A stretch of DNA of 64,000 nt from positions 248,001-312,000 of the forward strand of contig BPHV01000002.1 of NCBI GenBank assembly GCA_026003755.1. Reading direction: 5' to 3'. Origin of the DNA: Candidatus Roseilinea sp. (GTDB lineage: Bacteria; Chloroflexota; Anaerolineae; J036; Brachytrichaceae). Below the pieces are notes generated by a model. It did no database searches. It saw nothing but the letters and a program-made list of their open reading frames with translations, and was not told the origin of the DNA. Of this stretch, positions 16,458 to 25,387 are shown one piece after another. Each line of letters begins with the position of its first letter. The first letter of the stretch is position 1. The translations under genes were made by a program, and so were the position numbers.

Positions 16458-16500
16458 CACGCGCGCCTGGCTTTGGACGCAGCCGTATAGGATCGCCTCG

Positions 16501-17322
16501 TTGCAAACATCGTCCAACGATCTCGTCGCGCGCCTGATCGGTGGCGCGGCCACCGTCATCGTCGCCGGCGTCTTCGGCGCGCTGGGAGGATGGTGGTTCA
16601 CGCTGTTCATCGCGGCTGCCATCGCCCGCGCAACGTTTGAGCTGTGGCGATTGCTCAGGCGCGCTGGTTATCATCCGTCGCTGGCTGTAGCGCTGGGGGC
16701 GGCAGCGGCAGCCTTCGCCGGCGTTCGCCTGCCCAATTTATTCGTCCTCATCCCGGCGCTTACGCTGGTGTTGCTCGCATCGCTGGCCTGGCAATTGCAC
16801 CGCGCCCAAACGCGCAACTTTGGCGATTGGGCGGTGAGCTTCGCCGGCGGGTTCTACCTCGGCTGGACGGGCGGCCACTTGGCCGAACTGATCGTCCTGC
16901 CTCCCGATGGACGCTGGTGGCTGGCGCTGGCGCTGGCCACCCTCTGGTCGGCCGACAGCATGGCCTATGTGTTTGGGCGCCTGCTCGGCAAGTACAAACT
17001 TGCGCCGACCATCAGTCCTAGCAAAACCTGGGAGGGTTATATCGCCGGCCTGATCGCCAGCACACTCGCCGGCGTCATCCTCGGCCTGTTTGCGCCCTTT
17101 GGCGCGCCCGTCGGGGCGGTGGCGGGCATTCTGGTCGGCGCGCTGAGCCCCCTGGGTGACTTAATCGAGTCCATGATCAAGCGCCAGGCGCACGCAAAGG
17201 ACTCCGGCAATTTGATACCCGGCCATGGCGGCGTGTTCGACCGGATAGATTCGTTACTCTGGGCCAGCGTCGTGGTGACCTATGTGGCGGTCGTTGCTTC
17301 GGGAGCCTCCCATCTGCCCTGA
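16501..17322 (+). CDS. cdsA: Phosphatidate cytidylyltransferase
   Basis: Makes CDP-diacylglycerol from phosphatidate and CTP at the membrane. About seven hydrophobic segments precede the diagnostic C-terminal signature: SPSKTWEGYIAGLIAS and GDLIESMIKRQAHAKDSG then IPGHGGVFDRIDSL. Start choice is uncertain. The TTG at 16501 has AGGAT just upstream and gives 273 residues, a normal length. GTG 16438 or TTG 16444 would overlap uppS and add hydrophilic residues that do not resemble the family. Last gene of the pyrH-cdsA run. Confidence 0.92.
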   Translation: MQTSSNDLVARLIGGAATVIVAGVFGALGGWWFTLFIAAAIARATFELWRLLRRAGYHPSLAVALGAAAAAFAGVRLPNLFVLIPALTLVLLASLAWQLHRAQTRNFGDWAVSFAGGFYLGWTGGHLAELIVLPPDGRWWLALALATLWSADSMAYVFGRLLGKYKLAPTISPSKTWEGYIAGLIASTLAGVILGLFAPFGAPVGAVAGILVGALSPLGDLIESMIKRQAHAKDSGNLIPGHGGVFDRIDSLLWASVVVTYVAVVASGASHLP

Positions 17323-17340
17323 TTCGGCCCTGCCAGGCGC

Positions 17341-17346
17341 TACAAT
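17341..17346 (+). promoter_or_regulatory. -10 box TACAAT six bases before a start codon
   Basis: TACAAT is followed by six bases and then the ATG at 17353, so transcription would start at the A of ATG. No Shine-Dalgarno is present. Confidence 0.4.
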
Positions 17347-17352
17347 CGTGGC

Positions 17353-17670
17353 ATGTGGACGCTGCTGGTGTTGCTGGGCATCTACGCAGGCACCTCGGCT
17401 TTGGGCACGAGCATTCGGTTGGGTTGGGTGAGCACGCGCGGCTGGCGATGGGTGCATCATGCGCTCTTTGCCCTGATCTGGCTTGCACTGGGCGGCGCGG
17501 CCGCCTGGGGATTTGTGTTCGGCGCGCCCTGGCGATGGGGGCTGTTCATCGTCGCACCGTTCCTGATGCTGTTGCCGCGCTTCCGTCCGGGGTCATCGGC
17601 GCACTGCTGGACGGCGACCGGCGGACTGGCTGTGCTGGCCGGCCTGGTCGTTTGGGCGGCTGCCACCTAG
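17353..17670 (+). CDS. Small four-helix membrane protein, unknown
   Basis: A 105-residue protein with about four hydrophobic helices (residues 2-20, 36-55, 60-75, 85-103), separated by short Arg/Trp-containing loops such as RLGWVSTRGWRWVHH. I do not recognise the family. Coding is supported by the helix pattern, by Trp/Arg placement at helix ends, and by a TACAAT box at leaderless distance. It lies 30 bases after cdsA. Confidence 0.6.
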   Translation: MWTLLVLLGIYAGTSALGTSIRLGWVSTRGWRWVHHALFALIWLALGGAAAWGFVFGAPWRWGLFIVAPFLMLLPRFRPGSSAHCWTATGGLAVLAGLVVWAAAT

Positions 17671-17748
17671 AGGCGCATCGCACATCGCGTGACCATGACG
17701 CGGGAGCGTAGGGCGCGAACCACAAACCTACAAACAAATCTTATACCG

Positions 17749-18588
17749 ATGGATCTTCTCGAAGCCATTCGCAAGCGCAAGACGACCAACACGCCCTTCC
17801 GGCCGGAGCGCATCAGCGATGAGCACAAGCGGCTGTTGATCGAAGCCGCCTCGCGCGCGCCCTCGCACTTCAACAGCCAGCCCTGGCGCTTCATCGTGAT
17901 CGAGGATCGCGAGCGCATCGCGCAAATCGCCGACATCGCCGGCGATTCGATGAAGCGGCTGATGGACGACGGCGCATTCGTGGCGCGCTACCGACGCTAC
18001 TTCCGCTTCGATGCCCAAGAGTCCATGGCCGCCGGCAGCGGCATCTATGTGGACAATGTGCCGGCGGCGCTTCGGCCGATGGTCAAACTCATCTTCTCCG
18101 AACAAGTGGGATCGCTGCTCAGCAAACTCGGCGTGTCCGCCATCTTAGGCAACGACCAGCGCAACATTGTGCGCAGCGCGCCGATGCTGCTTGCGATCAC
18201 GCTGGACAGGCAAGAATATCGCCCCGGCGAGCTCAGCGGGCTTTATGCTTCGATCACCCTCGGCGCAGTGATTCAGACGCTGTGGCTGGTCACGACAGCG
18301 CTGGAGATCGGCATGCAGTTCATCAGCACACCGCTGGAGGTGGCGGCGAACAAAGCGCGCATCGTCGCGCTGCTCAAGATTCCCGACACGCATGAGCTTG
18401 TGGCGATATTCCGCATGGGCTACAAGGACCCGAACGTCGCCCGCAACACGATTGACTGGACGAGCAACCAGCGCAAGCCGTTCACCGAGTTGGCGCACTA
18501 CAACGACTGGGAGACGCCGCTGCCTGAGCCGTTGGCCTCGGCGCGCAGTCTGCTTTGGGGGGATGGGGAGGTGCCGACGGCACCCTAG
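17749..18588 (+). CDS. Nitroreductase family protein
   Basis: FMN-dependent oxidoreductase of the nitroreductase fold. The N terminus MDLLEAIRKRKTTNTPFRPERIS and the flavin-binding segment EAASRAPSHFNSQPWRFIVIED (with the conserved S-x-x-N-x-Q-PW pattern) are characteristic, as are SITLGAVIQTLWLVTTALEIG-type residues further on and the MGYKDP near the end. At 279 residues it is longer than the usual 200; residues 65-140 look like an insert. Physiological substrate unknown. The ATG at 17749 gives the standard family start. Confidence 0.86.
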   Translation: MDLLEAIRKRKTTNTPFRPERISDEHKRLLIEAASRAPSHFNSQPWRFIVIEDRERIAQIADIAGDSMKRLMDDGAFVARYRRYFRFDAQESMAAGSGIYVDNVPAALRPMVKLIFSEQVGSLLSKLGVSAILGNDQRNIVRSAPMLLAITLDRQEYRPGELSGLYASITLGAVIQTLWLVTTALEIGMQFISTPLEVAANKARIVALLKIPDTHELVAIFRMGYKDPNVARNTIDWTSNQRKPFTELAHYNDWETPLPEPLASARSLLWGDGEVPTAP

Positions 18589-18639
18589 CGCGGCGCTCTA
18601 ATCTGATGTTTATAGATCGCCGGTAGATTTGAATCCCAA

Positions 18640-19314
18640 ATGGAACACATCCTCGTCATTGAAGACGACCCTGCCATTCGCGACCTACTGCGGCGCGGGT
18701 TGACCTATGAAAACTACAAAGTGACGACGGCCAACGACGGCGCAAGCGGACTGGCCGCGGCCCGCGATAATCCACCGGACCTCGTCATCCTCGACTGGAT
18801 GATGCCCGGTTTAGATGGACTGGAGGTGTGCATGCGCCTGCGCGCGGCCAGCAACGTCCCGATTCTGATGCTGACGGCGAAGGATTCGGTGCCGGATCGT
18901 GTGCTTGGCCTGGAGAGCGGCGCGGATGATTATCTGGTCAAGCCGTTTGCCTTCCCCGAGCTGCTGGCGCGCGTGCATGCGTTGCTGCGTCGCACGCAAC
19001 CGAGCAGCAAGCCGGAGATCTTGAAGTATGCCGACCTACAACTCGACACCGGCACGCGCCTGGCCAAGCGCGGCGACCGGCAGTTCGAGCTGACGGCCAA
19101 AGAGTACGACCTGCTGGAATACCTGATGCGTAACCCCCGCCAAGTATTGACGCGCGAGCAAATCCTAGACCGAGTGTGGGGCTACGACTTTGGCGGCGAG
19201 AGCAACGTGCTGGAGGTATACATCCGCTACTTACGCCAAAAGACCGAAGCCAACGGCGAGCCGCGGCTGATCCACACCGTGCGCAGCGTCGGCTACGTGC
19301 TCCGGGAAGAGTAA
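18640..19314 (+). CDS. OmpR/PhoB-family response regulator, orphan
   Basis: Two-component regulator of 224 residues. Receiver domain: acidic pair Asp9/Asp10, phosphoacceptor Asp52 in [10 protein letters not shown], Thr79 in MLTAKD and Lys101 in LVKPFAF. The C-terminal winged helix shows [34 protein letters not shown] and [12 protein letters not shown]. The sequence is most like the MprA/MtrA branch. No histidine kinase gene adjoins it; the next gene is citrate synthase on the opposite strand. A TAGATT box sits 10 bases upstream of the ATG. Confidence 0.95.
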   Translation: MEHILVIEDDPAIRDLLRRGLTYENYKVTTANDGASGLAAARDNPPDLVILDWMMPGLDGLEVCMRLRAASNVPILMLTAKDSVPDRVLGLESGADDYLVKPFAFPELLARVHALLRRTQPSSKPEILKYADLQLDTGTRLAKRGDRQFELTAKEYDLLEYLMRNPRQVLTREQILDRVWGYDFGGESNVLEVYIRYLRQKTEANGEPRLIHTVRSVGYVLREE

Positions 19315-19332
19315 GCGCGACCGCCCCGCGAT

Positions 19333-20505
19333 TCACTTCCGCTGATCCAGCGGCACGTAGTGCACGTCCAGCGGGCCGATGTATTCGGACTGTGGGCGGA
19401 TGAGCACGTTGTCCTTGTATTGCTCGATCACATGCGCGGCCCAGCCGGCAATGCGCGCGCAGGCGAACATCGGCGTGAACAGGTCTATCGGGATGCCCGC
19501 GTAGTACAGCATGGAGGCGCTGTAGAAGTCCACGTTCGGATACAGTTCGCGATGACGGCGGACAGCCTCGACCACCTTGAGCGAAATCTCGTAATACTTG
19601 GGTTGGCCAACTTTTTGCCCGAGCTTCTGTGCCCACTTGTTCAGATGTTCTGAACGCGGGTCGCCGCTTTTGTAGATGCGATGGCCGAAGCCCATGATCT
19701 TGCGCTTGGCGGCGAACATGGCGTCAATGTAGGCGTCAACGTTATCCGGTGCGCCGATTTCCAGCAGCATGCGCATCGTTGCCTCGTTTGCGCCGCCGTG
19801 CAGCGGCCCCTTGAGCGAGGCGAACGCGCTCGATACGGCCGAGTGCAGATCGGCCTGCGTGCTGGCCACCACGCGCGCGGTGAATGTGCTGGCGTTCATG
19901 CCGTGATCGGCCAGCAAGATGAAATACATGTTGATCGCTTGCACGAAGTCGGGATCAATATCCGACCCCAACATGTAGAGCGTGTTGGCCGCGTGGCTCA
20001 AGCGTGGGTTGGGCGCGATCGGCTCTTTGCCTTCGCGCAAGCGCTGATAGGCGGCGCACAGCGTGGGGAGTTGAGCGATCAGGCGCACCGCCTTGCGCTG
20101 CGTAGCCTCGATGCTGATGTCTTCGATTTCGGGGTCGTAGAACGACAGGGCGGACACGGCGACCCGCAGCGCCTCCATAGGCACGGAATCGCGCGGTAGG
20201 CTGCGCAGCAAGTCGTATACCGGCGCCGGCAACCACCGGTTGGCCACCAGACGCGCGTTGAAGTCGGCCAGCTCCGCGCGGTTGGGCAGGTGGCCGTTCA
20301 ACAACAGGAAGGCCACCTCCTCATAACTTGCCTGCTCGGCTAATTCGTGGATGTTGATGCCGCGGTACAGCAATGTGCTGTTCGGGCCATCTACGGCGCT
20401 GATTTCCGTTTGCACAGCGATCACGCCGTCCAGCCCCTTCACGAAAGGGGGCTTAGTTACCGTTGGGCTGCCGTTGGTCGCGGCAGCAGAGGATACATTT
20501 GTCAT
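19333..20505 (-). CDS. gltA: Citrate synthase
   Basis: Condenses oxaloacetate and acetyl-CoA at the entry of the TCA cycle. The 390-residue length and sequence fit the short Gram-positive/archaeal-type citrate synthase. Motifs include GLDGVIAVQTEISAVDG and LLYRGINIHELAE, LLADHGMNASTFTARV, SLKGPLHGGANEATM and GFGHRIYKSGDPRSE, the last three carrying the catalytic His and Arg residues. A Shine-Dalgarno AGGAG stands 7 bases before the ATG. The methylcitrate synthase branch is similar and cannot be excluded. It follows the pseudouridine synthase gene by 9 bases. Confidence 0.92.
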   Translation of the reverse strand: MTNVSSAAATNGSPTVTKPPFVKGLDGVIAVQTEISAVDGPNSTLLYRGINIHELAEQASYEEVAFLLLNGHLPNRAELADFNARLVANRWLPAPVYDLLRSLPRDSVPMEALRVAVSALSFYDPEIEDISIEATQRKAVRLIAQLPTLCAAYQRLREGKEPIAPNPRLSHAANTLYMLGSDIDPDFVQAINMYFILLADHGMNASTFTARVVASTQADLHSAVSSAFASLKGPLHGGANEATMRMLLEIGAPDNVDAYIDAMFAAKRKIMGFGHRIYKSGDPRSEHLNKWAQKLGQKVGQPKYYEISLKVVEAVRRHRELYPNVDFYSASMLYYAGIPIDLFTPMFACARIAGWAAHVIEQYKDNVLIRPQSEYIGPLDVHYVPLDQRK

Positions 20506-20514
20506 ACTCAGCTC

Positions 20515-21175
20515 CTAGTTCTGCTTAGCATTTGGCTTTCTGCGTCGCGCCGGCATCGGCGACTGGGGGTTCCATAGACGGATTATAGAATCGAGTTCGG
20601 ACGCATCGAGATCACGCCATTGGCCGGGCGCCAGTCCGGCGATCGTAACCGGGCCGATGGCGACGCGCACCAGCCGCAACGTCGGCAAGCCGACGGCCGC
20701 GGTCATGTGGCGCACCTGGCGCTTCTTCCCTTCGCGCAGCACGATCTCGAGCCAGGCTGTTGGCCCATGCGGGGTGACCGGTTTGCCGCGCGGCGGAAGA
20801 TCCGGCTCGGCGTCCAACACGCGCGCTTGACAGGGCAAGGTGCGATAGCCCTTGATTACCACACCTCGCCTCAGTTGCTGTAGGGCAGCTTCGGTAGGCA
20901 CACCTTCGACCTGCACGTAGTAGGTCTTCGGCAGCTTGTAGCGCGGATCGGTGAGGCGATGGATGAGCGCGCCGTCGTCGCTTAGGATGAGCAGCCCCCT
21001 CGCTGTCGTAATCGAGCCGGCCGGCTGCATACACCCCTTTGGGCAGACCGAACTCACTCAGCGTGCGCTTCGGCGGCAAGTCGTTCGCTGCGCCAACGGT
21101 GCGCTGAGGTTGCAGCTCGTGCGTGAATGACGACAAGACGCCGAAAGGTTTGAAGAAAGCGATGGCGCGCGACAT
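20515..21175 (-). pseudogene. RsuA/RluE-type pseudouridine synthase, interrupted by a frameshift
   Basis: RNA pseudouridine synthase in two frames. The first part reads MSRAIAFFKPFGVLSSFT and AAGRLDYDSEG (the catalytic Asp motif). The correct continuation LLILSDDGALIHRLTDPRYKLPKTYYVQVEG lies in another frame, through KKRQVRHMTAAVGLPTLRLVR to the stop at 20515. Removing one base from the five-C run at 20995-20999 joins them exactly. As written the protein is cut just after its catalytic motif. Either a homopolymer sequencing error or a recent mutation. It lies upstream of citrate synthase and diverges from the 79-residue gene at 21199. Confidence 0.85.
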
Positions 21176-21181
21176 GCGTTT

Positions 21182-21189
21182 GGTATCAT
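21182..21189. promoter_or_regulatory. Symmetrical -10 region shared by divergent genes
   Basis: In the 23-base gap between the divergent starts at 21175 and 21199, GGTATCAT reads as TATCAT on the plus strand (9 bases before its ATG) and GATACC on the minus strand (6 bases before its ATG). A bidirectional promoter with nearly leaderless transcripts is possible; the minus-strand box is weak. Confidence 0.3.
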
Positions 21190-21198
21190 CCGCGTTAT

Positions 21199-21438
21199 AT
21201 GTCGGAAGTCAAGACGGCTACCTCATCCTCCCCAAGCACGCACGCGCCAAAAGTCATCGCCAAGTTCTTCGTGGATGGGCAAGAAGTCGGCATGCTGGTT
21301 TTGAGTCCGAAGCGATTCAGCACCGGCAGCACGGGTTTCTTCGCCAATGGCAAAGTGTCGCTTGGCGATGACGCCGAGAAGGGCTACCAAGCGCAGGTGC
21401 AACTGGTGCGCATCGGCAGCAAAGCGGCAGCAAGCTGA
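21199..21438 (+). CDS. Small conserved-looking protein, unknown
   Basis: A 79-residue protein with a low-complexity N terminus (Ser/Thr-rich, residues 1-17) and a compact core, [20 protein letters not shown], then [19 protein letters not shown] and [14 protein letters not shown]. The alternation of hydrophobic and polar residues suggests a small all-beta fold. I do not recognise the family. It has a TATCAT box 9 bases upstream and lies 28 bases before the nucleotide-sugar gene. Confidence 0.6.
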   Translation: MSEVKTATSSSPSTHAPKVIAKFFVDGQEVGMLVLSPKRFSTGSTGFFANGKVSLGDDAEKGYQAQVQLVRIGSKAAAS

Positions 21439-21466
21439 AGTCGCAATCGAGAGGAGCAGGCTGAGC

Positions 21467-22426
21467 ATGAGAATACTGGTCACCGGCGGAGCCGGGTTCA
21501 TCGGCTCACATGTGTGCGATCGGCTGATTGCCGATGGCCACCAGGTGATTGCGATGGACAACTTTATCACCGGCTCGCGCAACAACATCGCGCATCTGAT
21601 CGGCCATCCGCAATTTGAATTTATCGAGTGCGACATCATCGAGTCGTGTTGGGTGCAGGGGCCGCTGGATGCAGTGCTGAACCTCGCCTCGCCCGCCAGT
21701 CCGGTCGGTTACCTTGATCATCCCATCGAAACGATGCTGGTGGGTTCGCACGGCACCCACAACGCCTTGGAACTGGCGCGCCGGAAGGGCGCACGCTTCC
21801 TCCAGGCAAGCACGAGCGAAGTCTATGGCGACCCGTTGGAGCACCCGCAGCGCGAGAGTTACTGGGGCAACGTCAACCCGATCGGTGTGCGCTCGGTATA
21901 CGACGAAGCCAAGCGCTTCGCCGAGGCATTGACCATGGCCTACCATCGAAAGTTCGGCGTGGCAACGCGCATCGCACGCATCTTCAACACCTACGGGCCG
22001 CGGATGGACATCGGCGATGGCCGCGTGGTGCCTAACTTCGTCGCTCAGGCCGTGCGCAACCAGCCGTTGACGGTGTACGGCGATGGCAGCGCGACGCGCG
22101 CGTTTTGCTACGTCAGCGATCTGGTGGATGGCCTGTTGCGCCTGCTGTGGAGCGATGAAGTGATGCCGGTGAACATCGGCAGCCCACATGAGATGACCAT
22201 CCTCGAATTCGCCCAAGCAGTGAAGGCAGCAGCCGGCCCGGAGTGCGCCAGTGAGATCGTGTTCTATCAGCCGCGGCAAGAGCGCATCGCCGATGATCCG
22301 CAGCGCCGCCAACCGGATATCACGCGCGCCCGCACCATCTTGGGGTGGGCGCCCAAAGTCTCGCTGGAAGAGGGCTTGCGCAGGACGATTGACTACTTCC
22401 GGGCGCTCGCGCAGCAGCCGGCATGA
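21467..22426 (+). CDS. UDP-glucuronate decarboxylase-like SDR epimerase
   Basis: Nucleotide-sugar modifying enzyme, 319 residues. Rossmann motif [14 protein letters not shown], then [14 protein letters not shown], the [18 protein letters not shown] segment and [23 protein letters not shown], all strongly typical of UDP-xylose synthase (UXS). The catalytic Tyr-x3-Lys is YDEAKRF and [14 protein letters not shown] is the substrate loop. Product would be UDP-xylose for cell-surface polysaccharide, but closely related epimerases are not excluded. ATG 21467 follows GAGGAG at 21451-21456. Confidence 0.88.
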   Translation: MRILVTGGAGFIGSHVCDRLIADGHQVIAMDNFITGSRNNIAHLIGHPQFEFIECDIIESCWVQGPLDAVLNLASPASPVGYLDHPIETMLVGSHGTHNALELARRKGARFLQASTSEVYGDPLEHPQRESYWGNVNPIGVRSVYDEAKRFAEALTMAYHRKFGVATRIARIFNTYGPRMDIGDGRVVPNFVAQAVRNQPLTVYGDGSATRAFCYVSDLVDGLLRLLWSDEVMPVNIGSPHEMTILEFAQAVKAAAGPECASEIVFYQPRQERIADDPQRRQPDITRARTILGWAPKVSLEEGLRRTIDYFRALAQQPA

Positions 22427-22496
22427 GGGGCCGCGGTGGCCGAGCTGATTAAAGCCGTTGGCCGTCGTCGCCTTCACAGGCGATGGGCGGGGAGAA

Positions 22497-23297
22497 TTAT
22501 TCACCCGGATCTATCCCCACCTCGCGAATCTGCTCCTTCCCGCGCACGGCGTCCCAGATGCGGTTGATGCTCCACGCGCCTTGAATGAGCGGCGCGAATG
22601 ACGCAAGGCGATAGGCCACCACGTCGCCCCGCAGTCGGTCTAGCTCCTCGGTCAACGCCTGCTCCATGCGCGCGGTGATCCGCCGGGGATCGAGTGCATC
22701 CGCGCTGTCCGCCTTGCGCACCACAAAAGGCTGCGCAACGCTGATAAAAGCGTCGGGCTTTTGCTCGCCGATGAATTCGCAGCGCAGGGCGATGGGATAC
22801 AGCGCGCACGCGCCAACCTGCTGCGCTGTCTTGCTCGCGATGCGGCCGGCACCCTGGTAGAACGCCAGCGGCCGCACGTCGTTGGCGCGGATCTTGCCCT
22901 GCGGGAAGATGAGCAGCGCGCGGGGCGGCGCGCCGCGACGCGATGCGGCGGTCAGGAGGTTGACGGCGTAGTTCATGCTCTCCACCGCGCGTCGCGGGTC
23001 GCGCCGGTTGACGGAGAATGCGCCGCACCAGCGGAAGAAACTATAACGCACAAGCTGGGTATCCTCAACGATCACGTAGCCGTCCGTATGCCAGCACTCC
23101 TCGTTCAAAGCCATCATCAGGTGCGCATCCCACCAGGTGCTGTGATTACCGAACATGATGAGTGGCGGTGAATCCAACCCCGGCGGCGGCGCGGCTTGCC
23201 GCAAGTAGACGCGGTGAAACGACGACCTCAGTTGCACCTTGATTAAGAAGGTGTAAATCAGCCGGTTGAGCAGGGGATTCTTGCGAGCTGTGAGCAC
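22497..23297 (-). CDS. Lysophospholipid acyltransferase family protein (PlsC-like)
   Basis: Membrane-associated acyltransferase of the 1-acylglycerol-3-phosphate family. Motif I is NHSTWWDAHL, a proper H-x4-D, and motif III is FPQGKI instead of the canonical FPEGTR. A hydrophobic segment LLNRLIYTFLI lies near the N terminus. The frame is open far upstream, but that part overlaps the divergent transporter operon and looks like shadow sequence, so GTG 23297 (266 residues) is preferred. The last ~60 residues are unrelated to the core. Substrate unknown; the Gln-for-Glu change in motif III is unusual. Confidence 0.8.
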   Translation of the reverse strand: MLTARKNPLLNRLIYTFLIKVQLRSSFHRVYLRQAAPPPGLDSPPLIMFGNHSTWWDAHLMMALNEECWHTDGYVIVEDTQLVRYSFFRWCGAFSVNRRDPRRAVESMNYAVNLLTAASRRGAPPRALLIFPQGKIRANDVRPLAFYQGAGRIASKTAQQVGACALYPIALRCEFIGEQKPDAFISVAQPFVVRKADSADALDPRRITARMEQALTEELDRLRGDVVAYRLASFAPLIQGAWSINRIWDAVRGKEQIREVGIDPGE

Positions 23298-23392
23298 GTC
23301 TGAAGTGGATGGTACACGATTTGGGTGAGCGCCGGTTGATGGGTGGTCAGCAGTCGCGCAGCGCAGAGTCGGCGCGCTCACCGATGCTGCGC

Positions 23393-23398
23393 TAGAAT
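23393..23398 (+). promoter_or_regulatory. Candidate -10 box of the amino-acid ABC operon
   Basis: TAGAAT at 23393-23398, about 120 bases upstream of the binding-protein gene, in the 220-base divergent region shared with the acyltransferase gene. No convincing -35 is seen. Confidence 0.3.
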
Positions 23399-23517
23399 CT
23401 GCAGCGATGTAGCGAATTGCATTATGCAGCGCGTGCGTGAAAGCCTGCGTGCCATCGTTGGCAGCTACCTCACGCGAGTTGCAAACATCCCGTGCCAGAA
23501 GAGAGGAGAGCCCAAAT

Positions 23518-24393
23518 ATGAACAGACTACGCACAATCGAATTGTCCATCGCAGCAGCGATCGCCCTAGCCGCCTGTGCGGCCCCGCCGGCTGCGCCGGC
23601 GACGCAGCCACCGGCTGCGACGTCCGGCTTGCCCGATCTGGGCGGCCGCGAGATCGTCATCGCCGTCGAAAACGCTTATATCCCATTCAACTACATCCGA
23701 TTGGACAACGGCAAGGCGGAGGGCTGGGACTACGACGCCATCGCAGAGATTTGCAAGCGGCTGAATTGCAAGCCCGTGTTCCGAGAAATCGCCTGGGACG
23801 GCATGATCGCCGCGGTCGCTGCCGGCCAGTTCGATATGGCGGCCGACGGCATCACCATCACCGAAGAGCGCAAACAAAGCGTGGATTTCTCCGACGGCTA
23901 CATCAAGGTGGATCAGCGCCTGGTCGTCCGCGTGGATGAAACTCGCTTCAAGAGCGTCGAAGAGTTCAAGAACGGCAACTTCAAGCTGGCGACGCAGAAA
24001 GGCACAACCAACTACGCCGAGGGCGTCAAACTGGTCGGCGAAGCGCGTGTGATCGCGTTCGACGACTTCGGCTCGGCGGTGCAGGCGGTGATCTCTCAGG
24101 ACGCCGACGCGGTCATCATTGACGACGTGGCGGGCCAAGGCTACGTGGGGGTGAATGCCGACAAGCTCAAGCTGCTCGACGGCATCGTCAGTGAAGGCCA
24201 AGAGCTGGGCTTCATCTTCCCCAAGGGCAGCGACCTGGTTGGGCCAATCAACGCTGCGCTGAGGGCCATGCGCGAAGATGGCACCTTGCAGCGTTTGCAG
24301 GATAAGTGGTTCCCGAAGGGTCGCCAAGTGATTGGATATGATCAGATCGGCCCGGGCGCCTATGGCGACCCAACGCCCACGCCGCAGCCATAG
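23518..24393 (+). CDS. Amino-acid ABC transporter, substrate-binding lipoprotein
   Basis: Extracytoplasmic family-3 solute-binding protein. A short signal peptide ends in lipobox LAAC, followed by an Ala/Pro/Thr linker and the mature fold: [73 protein letters not shown], then the second lobe with [13 protein letters not shown] and a C-terminal [12 protein letters not shown]. It ends with [20 protein letters not shown] stretch precedes the ATG at 23518. First gene of a complete binding protein / permease / ATPase operon. The exact amino acid is not readable. Confidence 0.93.
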   Translation: MNRLRTIELSIAAAIALAACAAPPAAPATQPPAATSGLPDLGGREIVIAVENAYIPFNYIRLDNGKAEGWDYDAIAEICKRLNCKPVFREIAWDGMIAAVAAGQFDMAADGITITEERKQSVDFSDGYIKVDQRLVVRVDETRFKSVEEFKNGNFKLATQKGTTNYAEGVKLVGEARVIAFDDFGSAVQAVISQDADAVIIDDVAGQGYVGVNADKLKLLDGIVSEGQELGFIFPKGSDLVGPINAALRAMREDGTLQRLQDKWFPKGRQVIGYDQIGPGAYGDPTPTPQP

Positions 24394-24437
24394 CGACCAG
24401 AGGCCGCTTGCGTTATTGCTCACATTGAGTACAACAG

Positions 24438-24469
24438 GCGCGCAACCGAGCAAGAAGCCGGTTGCGCGC
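24438..24469 (+). terminator. Intercistronic hairpin between binding protein and permease genes
   Basis: A perfect 11-base stem, GCGCGCAACCG (24438-24448) with CGGTTGCGCGC (24459-24469), loop of 10. No T tract follows. In ABC operons such hairpins often protect the binding-protein mRNA or attenuate transcription, so the binding protein is made in excess; that role is inferred. Confidence 0.65.
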
Positions 24470-24479
24470 TGCTTTCATC

Positions 24480-25373
24480 ATGTCGTTGACTACCACGCCG
24501 CAGCCTGAGGCCATTCCACGTGATTCGGCAGCGGATCGCTCAGCGCAGGGCCGGTTCGTTGACCGCATGGCACGTTGGCCGTGGTGGCTGCTGATCATCG
24601 TGTTCTTCGGTGCGCTGATCGCGTGGAACGCGATGACCAGCGAGCTTTATTCCGCGATCTTCAACCGGCTGTTGCTGGGCATTGGCGTCACGATCTTCAC
24701 CACGCTGGTCGCCTATGGCCTGGCCATCGCCATTGGGCTGATCGCCGGCCTGGGGCGAGTATCGCAGAACCCCGTCATCTACAACATCGCCACGCTTTAC
24801 GTGCAGGTCATCCGTGGCGTGCCGATCCTGGTGCAGTTGCTGGTGATCGCGTTCGTCATCGTGCCCATCGTCATGGACGGCGTCAACCTGCTGGGCAATG
24901 CCCTGGCGCCGATTTGGGGCGCCGATAATCTCCTCGTGCGCGCCAAGCCGCAGGATGTGCCATTCTTGACCCGCAGCATCATCGCGCTGGCCATTGCCTA
25001 CGGCGGCTTCCAGGCCGAGACTTTCCGCGCCGGCATTCAGTCCATCAGCAAAGGGCAGATGGAGGCAGCGCGTTCGCTGGGCATGAGCTACTGGCAGGCG
25101 ATGCGCTACGTCATCCTGCCGCAGGCCATCCGGCGCGTGCTGCCGCCGCTGGGCAACGACTTCATCGCCATGCTGAAGGATTCGTCGCTGGTGTCGGTGC
25201 TCGGCGTGCGTGACATTACTCAAGAGGCGCGCCTGTATGCCGCCGCTTCGTTTCGCTTTTTGGAAACCTACACGTCGCTGGCCTTCTTGTATCTGGCTAT
25301 GACCATCGTGCTGTCGTTGGGCGTCAAATGGCTGGAGAACCGCTTGAACAGCGAAGGCCGCGCGCAAGGCTGA
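24480..25373 (+). CDS. Amino-acid ABC transporter, permease
   Basis: His/Glu/Gln/Arg-type inner-membrane permease of 297 residues. The family topology is visible: an N-terminal helix ([15 protein letters not shown]), the [23 protein letters not shown] segment, [17 protein letters not shown], and the cytoplasmic EAA loop [22 protein letters not shown]. An insert of about 35 residues between helices ([19 protein letters not shown]) is larger than usual. Start ATG 24480 lies 10 bases behind the intercistronic hairpin. Confidence 0.92.
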   Translation: MSLTTTPQPEAIPRDSAADRSAQGRFVDRMARWPWWLLIIVFFGALIAWNAMTSELYSAIFNRLLLGIGVTIFTTLVAYGLAIAIGLIAGLGRVSQNPVIYNIATLYVQVIRGVPILVQLLVIAFVIVPIVMDGVNLLGNALAPIWGADNLLVRAKPQDVPFLTRSIIALAIAYGGFQAETFRAGIQSISKGQMEAARSLGMSYWQAMRYVILPQAIRRVLPPLGNDFIAMLKDSSLVSVLGVRDITQEARLYAAASFRFLETYTSLAFLYLAMTIVLSLGVKWLENRLNSEGRAQG

Positions 25374-25387
25374 GGAGGATGAGCGCG

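Noticed and set aside
22433-22496. tRNA-like stretch (GCCGCGGTGGCCGAGC...)
   Set aside because: The beginning resembles a D-arm, but no anticodon arm or TTC-containing T-arm can be folded and the 3' end runs into the acyltransferase gene.
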